A program made the translations under genes and the position numbers. Positions 55,912 through 64,000 of a stretch of 64,000 nucleotides of DNA are shown one piece after another. The stretch covers positions 1,056,889-1,120,888 of the forward strand of contig CM055106.1 in NCBI GenBank assembly GCA_029204225.1, given 5' to 3'. How positions within the stretch are numbered: the first letter of the stretch is position 1; the number at the start of each line of letters is the position of its first letter. The notes beneath the pieces were generated by a model. That model made no database searches, had not been told where the DNA came from, and worked only from the letters and a program-made list of their open reading frames with translations. The DNA comes from Diphasiastrum complanatum. Taxonomy: Eukaryota > Streptophyta > Lycopodiopsida > Lycopodiales > Lycopodiaceae.

Positions 55912-56500
55912 ATCTCGACCGAAGGAAACCGTCACACCTCAACCGGACCCTTCAGTCCAAATTTCAACCGGAGTGCTTAGTCCAAACTCGACCGGAGCAT
56001 TGCCATCAATTCTCAACCAAAGCATTTCTTTCGCACCTCAACCAGAGTGTTCAGTCAAAACTCGACCGCAGCACTGCCATCAATTCTCAATCGGAGCATT
56101 TCGTTCGCATCTCAACCGGAGTGCTCAATAAAAAAACTCGACTGGAGCACTACCATCACATCTCAACTGGAGCATTTTGCTCACATCTCAATCGGAGTGT
56201 TTAGTCCAATCTCGACCGAAGCACTCTGTTCAGATCTCGACCGAAGCACTTCTGTTAGATCTCGACCGAAGCATTTCGTTCATATCTCAACCGAAGAACT
56301 CTGCTCAGATCTCGACCGGAGCACTCTTCTCAAATCTCAACCGGAGCACTCTGCTTAAATCTCAATGGAACACTGCTTTTGAATCTCAACCGGAGGCTAC
56401 AGTCACCTCTCAACCGATGGCCTACTTCCAGTCTCAACCGGAGCCGGACCCCTATCAAATTTCAACCGGAGCCGCAGTCTCACTCAAGTTCCGACCGATG
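55912..56500 (+). repeat. G1 minisatellite upstream of gag
   Basis: More than 20 units of about 25-26 bp with consensus ATCTCRACCGRAGCACTYTG plus a short variable end. Overlapping open frames here reflect the repeat, not a protein. Confidence 0.85.
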
Positions 56501-56696
56501 CACATCCGTCCTTGACCGTCACAAACCGCAGTAGACCGCAATATTACTGTTTACGGCCTTCAACAACCTCCATCGACCATCCCAAACCGAAATCAACCCG
56601 TAACAGACCACAACAACCGCATTTCGACAACCGTATCCACAATAACCAGAGTGCACGAGTTTATTTCCACAATCCTATGACACTCTACGAGTTGTC
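56501..56696. other. G1 leader
   Basis: C-rich sequence between minisatellite and gag. No gene and no clear PBS. Confidence 0.4.
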
Positions 56697-57815
56697 ATGG
56701 ATTGCCCTAACGATCCGAATACTATAGATAACTATCCACTAGAGATGGTCTCCCCATCTACCGAACAAACTCGATTTAACAAGTATTCCAGGATGAAATC
56801 CCAAGTCCCATTCGACAGATGGGAACCTACGCGTTATGAAGCTACATACGAACGACCACAATTCCATGCTGCCGAATCATCCCATGCAAGAGCTCACTTA
56901 AACGGAGCTTTCGCAAATAATGTTCCACGTACTGAAAAAAGGACCCCAAAGCTAGACTTACCTAAGTACGATGGTAACACTGATCCTTAGAGATTTTTCC
57001 AAGTCTTGGAGAATGCCTGTGACGTCTACGGCGAGACATCACCAGAGGCCATGGTACAGCTCTTCTCGATGACCATGATCAATCACGCACGAGAGTGGTG
57101 TTTTAACCGTGATCGTGAAGATAAACGTGACTGGTTACTCTTGAAAGAGGCATTTATCAAACGGTTCAACCTTTTCGCTTGATAGAAAGTCCTTTTGTCA
57201 AGCTAAGTAATATCAAAATGACAAAAGACGAAAAAGTACGTGATTATATCGAACGATTTAAATGATTAAAAATTCAGGTACAAGAGCAACCTACCGAGTC
57301 CATGCTCATCATTCGGTTCCTCGTTGGACTTCCCCGATGGATCATACGTGAACTTCGTTCCAATGATGAATATACATCATTGAAACAAGTCATGTCTGAT
57401 GCCATTTGAGAAGAAGACGAGGGCTCAGATGTTGAGGAACCACGAGAACGAAGAGCACATCGTGTTGTCCAAAAAGCTCGACCAAACGATGACACACGAG
57501 AACAATTATGGAAAACACAGATGGAGTTGCTTAACCAGCAACACCAACAACAGATGGAGAAACTCACAAAAGAGCTTCAAAACACTCTTAAGTCTATCCA
57601 AAGTTCGATGCCAAGTCAGTTATCCACTGGCCAAATCCATCATAGACGAGAGAACACGTGGTGCCCTCACTGTCGAGGTACACACACTGGCAATGAGTGC
57701 CCTTTATACCAACCGGTCCCAGATACCTCCTTGATCAAATGTGAAATCTGCGACTTTATGGGGCATACCTCCCTTTATTGCTATTATAACCCGATGAATC
57801 AGCCTCACAACTAGT
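56697..57815 (+). pseudogene. G1 gag, plus copy
   Basis: MDCPNDPNTIDNYPLEMVSP then HLNGAFANNVPRTEKRTPKL and LDLPKYDGNTDP, a TAG at 56988, and the capsid core FFQVLENACDVYGETSPEAM, MTMINHAREWCFNRDREDKR and IERFKXLKIQVQEQPTESML in broken frames. There is a Gln-rich coiled stretch (QHQQQMEKLTKELQNTLKSI) and two zinc boxes, CPHCRGTHTGNEC and CEICDFMGHTSLYC (57660-57780). Two further zinc boxes follow after a spacer. Three stops or frame changes are present. Confidence 0.82.
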
Positions 57816-58209
57816 CAGAAAGACATTATTAACCTCCTCGACAACCATTTGTTTAACAGCAACACACACGTCCTATCCACCATGAAACAACCAGATCCAT
57901 ATACAAGAGTTGTCCAGACAACCTAGACATGAACCTCAACAACACCTGGCACTCTTAGGACCACCACCACGAGGACAACAGGATCTAGGAGCACAAAAAC
58001 ATAGACATCCTTGAGAGTCTGCACACACACACCTGGTAGAAAACTCCTACGATCAAACATATCATCATGATCCATCAATTCCATCATCTAGACATCACTA
58101 GTCTCCAACCGACAACTCATGCTCGTGCAAACAAGCTGAGTATTCCACACCACAAGAAAACCCAACTCAACTAGCCATCCAAGATGGTTACACTATCGCC
58201 ACCGGACCC
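57816..58209. other. decayed Gln/His-rich part of G1 gag
   Basis: Sequence between zinc boxes, similar to 23100-23255 on the minus strand over its right half. No uninterrupted frame. Confidence 0.5.
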
Positions 58210-59178
58210 ATGAGCAACCACTGCTTTATTTGTGGCGAAACAGGACATTTCATGGTTGACTGTAAAGTTAAAAACCAATACCATGCAGAATGTCCCGACT
58301 ATGTTCGCAAACACAGCTTCAAAGACTGTCCTAAACAACCTAACAGGATCCTTCCAGCACGTCATATCACATCTGGACCTGTTAGAGTTCTTACTAGAGC
58401 ACAACGCCAACAACAAAAACAGCAGCAAAACCATGGACAATCAGCTGACCCACATGGAAGCCATTTGACGGCCTCCACATTACCAAAAGATTACCCAGAC
58501 CCAAAAGTGGAACAAAGGCAATACAACGCATTTCAAGATGAATTTTTGCGAGAGGAAGAACAGACAGACAGTCCGTTATCAGCTCATATCCCCAAAAAAG
58601 AGCAAATCCTCCAGGGACTTGGAGTATTTTCTGACCTCCTGCAAGCTCAGCTCACAATGTCGTTCCATAGTGCTATCAAATCCTTCACCGGACTTCAACG
58701 TTATATCCACCGTAGTTTTCAGCTGCCTCCTATTCCTGATGAACAGCGAAAATTAGCGATTCCTAGAATTTCTCATATTCTTATGAATCTGATGAATATA
58801 AGTGTTGCTAAGGGGAATAGCATCACACTACCCTTGTCCTATAAAGATTATCCCACAGTATCTGCTATCCTTGATAGCGGATCAGGCGTCAATATAATTG
58901 CTTTGTCATTGGCAAAGTCAGGGGGCTTCAATACCCTCGATCAACCACGATATAAATTTCGTATGGCTGATCAACGAGTTACCGAACCTGCTGGTCATTT
59001 ATCAAATATAAAAGTTCGAATTGCAGGTGTCAAGTTTATCATCAATTGTGTCATCTTAGACCTAACAGAAGATGCCAATACGTATAAACTCCTTCTTGGT
59101 ACACCCTGGCTCCAGATGGCAGGTGTTGTCCAAGACTGGAAGAACAGCAATATTACCTTTGGCAACCACGATAAATGA
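58210..59178 (+). pseudogene. G1 zinc knuckle and aspartic protease, plus copy
   Basis: A 322-codon open frame, the longest protease-bearing frame in the window. MSNHCFICGETGHFMVDCKV is a CCHC box; a second box has Tyr for Cys (CPDYVRKHSFKDC). A linker (VRVLTRAQRQQQKQQ) precedes the protease. The active site VSAILDSGSGVNIIALSLAK lies at about 58861-58920 with DSG intact, and the flap and C-terminal part KFIINCVILDLTEDANTYKL and LLGTPWLQMAGVVQDWKNSN follow. In isolation the protease looks competent. Confidence 0.9.
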
Positions 59179-59990
59179 GTCACGGTTGACTCAAATGGCC
59201 ATATCAAGCCCGCCAAGGTATACGATGATTGGTCATCTACAACATATGACGAATCAGATAGTGTTCCGATCCAACCAAAAGGCCACTATACACGAACCAC
59301 GGACATAATCAATTGGGGTCATGCACTAGCTACCGTGGACTGTGCGGATTCCAATCGATGTCGTAACGAAACGGCTATAGAAGATGTGGATATTCTTCCA
59401 TCTTCTACGGACATTGACACACCCATCATCCCCCTTATGATGATAGAACCCATTCCTATAGCTTGGTGCCCAGGAGAACCTAGTGTCTCTACTGCAAATG
59501 TTTCGGAAGAAGGTATTCTTTCCATGGATGATGTCGAAATGACGGATGATCATGTACTCCTCTATCTAGATGCTCAATGTTATCCGTCCAAAGTCATTCC
59601 TAAGGAGATCAAGTCACCAGGACCGTTGGCTCATGTCCAACTAACATCCAAAGTACCAAACATATAGGCCCAAAACCAAAGTATATACTTGGGACGTGTA
59701 TCCCGATGAAGTCTGGGATACAATCAACAACGATATGGTAAGTGAGGCCACAACACCACCCATTCAAAAACCACAAAAACCTCGGTTACAAAAAAATAAC
59801 ATTATTGATACAAAACTAACCGAGCGACAAAAACAGATGCGTGCGAAGCTTAAACAGCCAATCAAGCCCTTGTCAAAGGGGACAGACAACAACTAGATGA
59901 CGTTGTTATCCAGTTATCGTAGCCACATCCAGAACCTACACCAAGTTTCAATTCCTTTGAAGGACCCGCTAAGATAATTCCACTAAACCT
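59179..59990 (+). pseudogene. G1 protease-RT linker, plus copy
   Basis: Frames 59335-59667 and 59696-59896 carry the same acidic DDVEMTDDHVLLYLDAQCYP and WDTINNDMVSEATTPPIQKP segments as the minus copy. Single stops separate them. Confidence 0.7.
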
Positions 59991-60039
59991 TAAAGATCCT
60001 GACGAGGACATAGATCGAATAGTTCATGTTGGTGCACAT

Positions 60040-60926
60040 TTGTCATCAACCCAACTGTCTGATCTAAAAACTTTATTATGCAAATACAGGGATGTATCTG
60101 CATGGAATTATACCGAGATGAAAGGAATCCTCCCTGAAATAGTAGTACATCGGATTCCTCTAGAAGACAATGCTAAGCCTGTTAGGGCTAAACCTTACCA
60201 CAGTAACCCAGTCTATTGTGAGAGGATCGACGAAGATATTAAGAAATTGCTGGATGCTGACTTCATTTATGAAGTCCAACATACTGATTGGGTATCACCC
60301 ATTGTGGTTGTACCTAAGAAAAATGGCAAGCTTCGTATCTATGTTGACCTCAAGAACCTTAATGCGATTACAAAGAAAGACCATTTTCCCTTGCCCCTAA
60401 CGACCCAAATATTAGAGGAAATGGCAGGAGCTTTCAGCTTCTTGGATGGGTTCAGCGGCTATTTTCTTGTTCAAATAGCCCCTGAAGATAAACATAAAAC
60501 GGCTTTTGCCACAGAGTGTGGCGTTTACGCTTATAACGTTATGCCTTTTGGCTTATGTAACGCCCCCTCAACATTCCAACGGGTCATGCAACTAGCCTTT
60601 CAAGATATGTTACATCGGGTTGTGGAGATTTATCTCGACGATCTAGGTGTACATTCTTCCACTGTTACGCACCTAGACGCCTTGGAGAAAATCTTCATTC
60701 GCTGTCGTAGGTTCGGCATCTTACTAATCCTTGGTAAATGCCATATATGGATCACCCACGGGGTTGTACTCGGGCATATAATATTAGAGGACGATATTTC
60801 TATCGACCCGTCAAAAATCAAGGTTATCGTAGACATGCCCCTACCTGCAACAATAAAGGAAGTACATGTCTTCCTCGGTCATACCAACTACTATCGCATC
60901 TTTATAGTCGACTATGCCGGCAACGC
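60040..60926 (+). pseudogene. G1 reverse transcriptase, plus copy
   Basis: Open from 60040 to the telomere insert: LKTLLCKYRDVSAWNYTEMK, VQHTDWVSPIVVVPKKNGKL, RIYVDLKNLNAITKKDHFPL, FATECGVYAYNVMPFGLCNA and EIYLDDLGVHSS (catalytic YLDD at 60631-60642), then GVVLGHIILEDDISIDPSKI and the start of the RT connection. No stop before the insert. The insert puts RNase H and integrase out of frame. Confidence 0.92.
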
Positions 60927-60954
60927 AACCCTAAACCCTAAACCCTAAACCCTA
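60927..60954. repeat. plant telomere repeat insert, (AACCCTA)x4
   Basis: Four perfect units of the CCCTAAA plant telomere repeat sit inside pol. The minus copy (about 20285-20305, complement) and the flanking sequence GGCAA...CTCGTTTATTTAGTTG show that the ancestral element lacks them. Confidence 0.97.
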
Positions 60955-60955
60955 T

Positions 60956-62261
60956 CTCGTTTATTTAGTTGTGGTAAATCCTCGATGGACCGAAGAACGA
61001 ATTAAGGCCTTTGAGGAGTTGAAGATAGCACTCACAACGGCTCCCATACTCCGCTCGCCAGATTACACAAAAGAATTCCATGTGCATACTGACGCAAGTA
61101 AGTATGCCATTGGGGGCCTTCTTGCACAACCGGCCGAGTATGGCAAGGACTTTTCCATACGTTTCTTAAGCAGACAACTGGTGCCTACTGAAATAAACTA
61201 TACCACTATCGAGAGAGAAGCATTGGCAATGGTCTATGCGGTACAACAACTACGACATTATTTATTAGCCCAGACCTTTGCTTTCTGCACAGACCATCAA
61301 GCACTCCTATATATCGTTAATAAGTCCTGTAAGATGGGCCAAATAGCTCGATGGCTACTAATTTTGGAGAAATTTAATTTCCGTATAGTTGTTCAGAAAG
61401 GGTCCCAACATTTCATGGCGGATCACCTTTCCAGACTACCAAGTGCTGAAAAAGCAACTGCACCAGTCAATGATGATCTTCCTGATGCATACATTTTTCA
61501 GATCGATGCCACACCTCTATGGGCTGAGGAGATCACTCAGTTCCTCAGAACAGGCCGACTAAAAGAAGGCCTGAGTACAACGGAAAAAAGAAAATTTTTA
61601 ATAAAAGCAGCGCCCTTTCAGTTAATTGCGGGACAACTTTACAAAAGGGGCGTTGACGACATTATTCAACGATGTGCTTATGAATCTAAGATACGACCGA
61701 TAATATCTCAGGCTCATGAGGGCATTGGAGGTGGCCACTTTTCTGCTAAAGCCACAACAAAGATTATCCTTCGAGCAAGATTGTGGTGGCCATCTTTGTT
61801 TAAAGACACGTTTGCTGTCATTAAAGCATGTGATGTCTGTCAAAGAGCAAAGAAAAATACCAAAGCAGACTTCACACCATTGACTCCCATTATAGAAGAC
61901 GAAGCCTTCCATAAGTGGAGGATTGACTTTGTTGGACCCATTAGTCCAGCAGCGAAACATATCCAAGCTCGATACATCCTCATAGCCACAGATTACGCCA
62001 CTAAGTGGGTAGAGGCCCGAGCAACGAAGGACGCCAACACAAAAACAGTTGCACGTTTTCTTTACGAAAACATTATTACCCGTTTTCGCTGTCCCATTGA
62101 GCTTGTTAGTGATCGCGGCACGCATTTTTTAAATGTTGTCGTTGATAATCTCCTACGCCATTACCTTGTCGTTCACAGAAAAAGTACACCGTACTATCCT
62201 AGGTGTAATGGCCAAGCTGAATCAACTAACAAGACGATCTGTAAAATTCTAACCAAGATAG
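60956..62261 (+). pseudogene. G1 RNase H and integrase, plus copy, truncated
   Basis: From 60971: RWTEERIKAFEELKIALTTA, HTDASKYAIGGLLAQPAEYG, YTTIEREALAMVYAVQQLRH, CTDHQALLY and GSQHFMADHLSRLPSAEKAT for RNase H. Integrase has the zinc finger (AHEGIGGGHF... CDVCQRAKKN) and core WRIDFVGPISPAAKHIQARY (Asp at about 61924), ELVSDRGTHFLNVVVDNLLR (Asp at 62111) and RCNGQAESTNKTICKILTKI (Glu at 62219), with 35 residues between the last two. All catalytic residues are present. After KIVET the frame enters minisatellite, so the C-terminal domain is gone. Confidence 0.92.
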
Positions 62262-62385
62262 TTGAAACCCTTTCACATCTCAACCGAAGCCACTCCATCA
62301 GATCTCAACCGGAGCCCAACCCTTCACATCTCAATCGACGCCCTTTCCACTATCTCAGCTCTCAACCGAAGCAATTTTTTCTTCC
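62262..62385 (+). repeat. G1 minisatellite between integrase and ORF2, plus copy
   Basis: Four or five units such as CATCTCAACCGAAGCCACTC, joined directly to integrase. It corresponds to the 15770-15990 block in the minus copy. Confidence 0.7.
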
Positions 62386-62396
62386 ATTTTCCAACC

Positions 62397-63108
62397 ATGT
62401 CGTCCAACCCCAATTCAAGTTCAGATGATCCCAAAGCAAGCAAGCTCGATATCCAGCTGTGCAAGCTTGACCTTACAGAGATGTAGACTTGGTACCAACA
62501 GGCGGAGTCCTTCTTCAAGGAAATTGAATTTCAGATCCCTGTCTTGACAGGTTATAAAAGCCCATATCTGGTACACATGGCATATGCCAATTATCATACC
62601 ACGACAAAATTATGTCAGATCATAGTTCCTCCTATTAGGAATTATGTCTACAACGTATCCTTTGCGGCAGCTAACTTGCAACCTTATGGTTTCCCACAAG
62701 GGCCAAACACTGTCACACGGACACTCCAGAAGATAGAGCAAATGACATATTTCAAATATATTGATCCCTCTATGACCAAGTGGAAGAACAAGGATGGGTA
62801 CAGGCTGGAAGCAATCAACAACAAGCAACTTCAAGTAGCATGTGCATATGTCACCAGATGCACACAAAAGCCTCAAATGAAAGTGTTGAGGGTACCCATG
62901 TCTTTGTTTCACATGATGGCAGATTCACGACTGCATGCCCAGAACCTCTATGATTGGGCACAGTTTGCTTCGAATTGTCTTCATGAGTGCATTAAGAACA
63001 AGCAGCCTATCAAGATATTAGGATATCTGATGACAGATATCACTCTGCATCAAGTACAAAATGGGCCAAAGCTCCAACAACAACTGCAGCTTGCGGACAA
63101 GGCATGGA
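62397..63108 (+). pseudogene. G1 ORF2 TGYKSPY domain, plus copy
   Basis: MSSNPNSSSDDPKASKLDIQ leads to a TAG near 62485, after TEM. The same frame continues TWYQQAESFFKEIEFQIPVL, then TGYKSPYLVHMAYANYHTTT, IRNYVYNVSFAAANLQPYGF, TRTLQKIEQMTYFKYIDPSM, CAYVTRCTQKPQMKVLRVPM, SRLHAQNLYDWAQFASNCLH and KQPIKILGYLMTDITLHQVQ up to LADKAWN. This copy retains the 17 bases deleted in the minus copy. Function is unknown. At 63108 the frame continues into CoA gag sequence. Confidence 0.7.
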
Positions 63109-64000
63109 ATACATCTTCTACATCTCAAATTGGAGAGGAGAAAGCTATTTTATCAAAGGCACGTTCAAGGGAAAAGGCAAAAGCAAATGGTCAAAAGAAA
63201 AAAAATATCAAGGTGAGCCTTCTACTTTTGTTGGCAAGAGGAAAGATAGATCCGAACTAAAATGTTTCTATTGTGGAGTCAAAGGACATTTTACTAGTGA
63301 TTGCTTCAAGAAGAGGAGAGATCAAGGTGAGAAGCAAACCAATCTAACTCTTGATGAAGATGGTGGTGATTGCAAAAGGAAAGAGGCAAGGTAAATTGTT
63401 CAAACTTGATGCTTGTGTTGTTGCTATCCAAGTTGGATGTATGGCAAAGGAGCCATTGTCAATGCAAGAGGTATGGCACAAGATATTGGGGCATCTCAAC
63501 TACAAGTCATTGGAGGTGATGGCAAAGAGCCAAGTTGTTTTTGGTCTTTCTACTTCTTTATCAAGCATGAATCATGTTTGTGAGTAATGTGCTTTATCAA
63601 AATCACATAGGTTACCTTACAAAATATCTACATCAAGGTCAAGTAAGCCTTTTCAACTTGTGCATTCGGATATTGATGGTGTTACTACAATTAGCAATGG
63701 AGGTGTTAAGATGTATGTGACTTTTATTGATGATTTTAGTAGATTTTGTTGGGTGTATCTACTAAAGAGCAAAGATGAGGTGTTTGATGCCTTTGTCAAG
63801 TTCAAGATGGCAAGGGAGGTCCAATTTTCTACAAAGATTAAGTGCTTGAGGAGTGAGAATTGTAATGAGCATATTTCTACCAAATTCAAAGCATTTTGTA
63901 ATGCAAATGGAATCAAGAGGGAGTACACAACCTAGGGACACCACAATAAAATGGAGTGGCCGAGAGGAAGAATAGAACATTATGTGAAGGTGCCAAAGCC
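63109..64000 (+). pseudogene. CoA gag zinc knuckle to integrase, running off the window
   Basis: From TSSTSQIGEE, CoA gag gives GTFKGKGKSKWSKEKK and the CCHC knuckle CFYCGVKGHFTSDC (about 63266-63307). The protease is absent; the sequence jumps near 63370 to KGKRQGKLFKLDACVVAIQV and the GAG_pre-integrase segment VWHKILGHLNYKSLEVMAKS. Integrase follows: HVCE then a stop within the zinc finger, VHSDIDGVTTISNGGVKMYV, FIDDFSRFCWVYLLKSKDEV and LRSENCNEHISTKFKAFCNA, where Glu stands for the second catalytic Asp. It reaches NGVAERKNRT at the window edge after another stop. Confidence 0.85.

Larger units (their letters stand above)
55424..63108 (+). mobile_element. Ty3/gypsy element G1, plus copy (internally deleted)
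   Basis: Order on the plus strand: LTR-B U3 part (55424-55842), minisatellite leader (55912-56500), gag (56697-57815), zinc knuckles and protease (58210-59178), linker (to 59990), RT (60040-60926), telomere-repeat insert (60927-60954), RNase H-integrase (60956-62261), minisatellite (62262-62385), ORF2 TGYKSPY domain (62397-63108). The integrase C-terminus and the rest of ORF2 and 3' LTR are missing. Module order and orientation match the minus copy at 11260-23255. Confidence 0.7.

Noticed and set aside
55912-56515. Overlapping open frames (ISTGAL..., DLDRS...) as a Ser/Arg-rich protein
   Set aside because: They arise from reading a ~25-bp tandem repeat in different frames; the same happens at 15600-16900.
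1-64000. tRNA, rRNA or other structural RNA genes
   Set aside because: None recognised by eye; a tRNAscan-SE or Rfam run would be needed to exclude small ones.

Overview
The window is a gene-poor stretch of a plant nuclear genome built almost entirely from nested and broken LTR retrotransposons. A plant origin is supported by four CCCTAAA-type telomere units (60927-60954), repeated tRNA-Met-type primer binding sites (TGGTATCAGAGC), a plant-style S6-kinase N-terminal fragment, and a DUF659-type hAT transposase with short GT-AG introns. The species cannot be fixed from the sequence. No bacterial genes, operons, CRISPR arrays or RNA genes were seen, and no intact host gene.

I use these labels for element families. 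CoA is a Ty1/copia family with ~650 bp LTRs (copies at 1250-4796, 36528-38405, 43144-44786, 45407-46267 and 63109-64000). CoB, CoC and CoD are other copia fragments. G1 is a large Ty3/gypsy family (minus copy 11260-23255, plus copy 55424-63108, fragments at 4827-7170 and 51390-52860). G2 is a second gypsy family (46268-about 51346). LTR-B is an LTR found beside G1 modules and probably belongs to G1.

Layout: 1-729 CoC remnant (-). 1250-4796 complete but non-autonomous CoA element (-) with a 5-bp target duplication, inserted in G1-type sequence. 4827-7170 decayed G1 leader and gag (+). 7171-11259 mostly unrecognised, with one gypsy gag scrap. 11260-23255 G1 (-): LTR-B, a long extra ORF downstream of pol (ORF2), a ~25-bp minisatellite, integrase, RNase H, RT, protease and zinc knuckles; a 1091-bp solo LTR sits between RT and RNase H. 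23256-24048 the 5' end of CoD fused to G1. 24049-29940 AT-rich and gene-free. 29941-30582 S6K-like fragment (-). 33130-36140 a plus-strand unit with ORF2-like coding sequence, a PPT and a 3' LTR. 36528-38405 CoA 5' half (+). 38976-42200 hAT transposase (-) with a long proline-rich, AT-hook-containing tail. 42350-43143 LTR-B. 43144-46267 CoA fragments. 46268-51346 G2 (-). 51390-52860 G1-type RNase H/integrase (+). 52900-55347 CoB (+). 55424-63108 G1 (+). 63109-64000 CoA (+), running off the window.

All transposon genes seen carry stops, frameshifts or deletions. The most interesting pattern is that G1 modules recur in the same order and orientation in two copies: LTR-B, minisatellite, gag, protease, RT/RNase H, integrase, minisatellite, a conserved domain of unknown function (TGYQ/KSPY), and, in one copy, a further long ORF ending beside LTR-B. 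This points to a gypsy lineage with a large extra ORF after pol. All coordinates come from reading by eye; boundaries given as approximate are uncertain by tens of bases.
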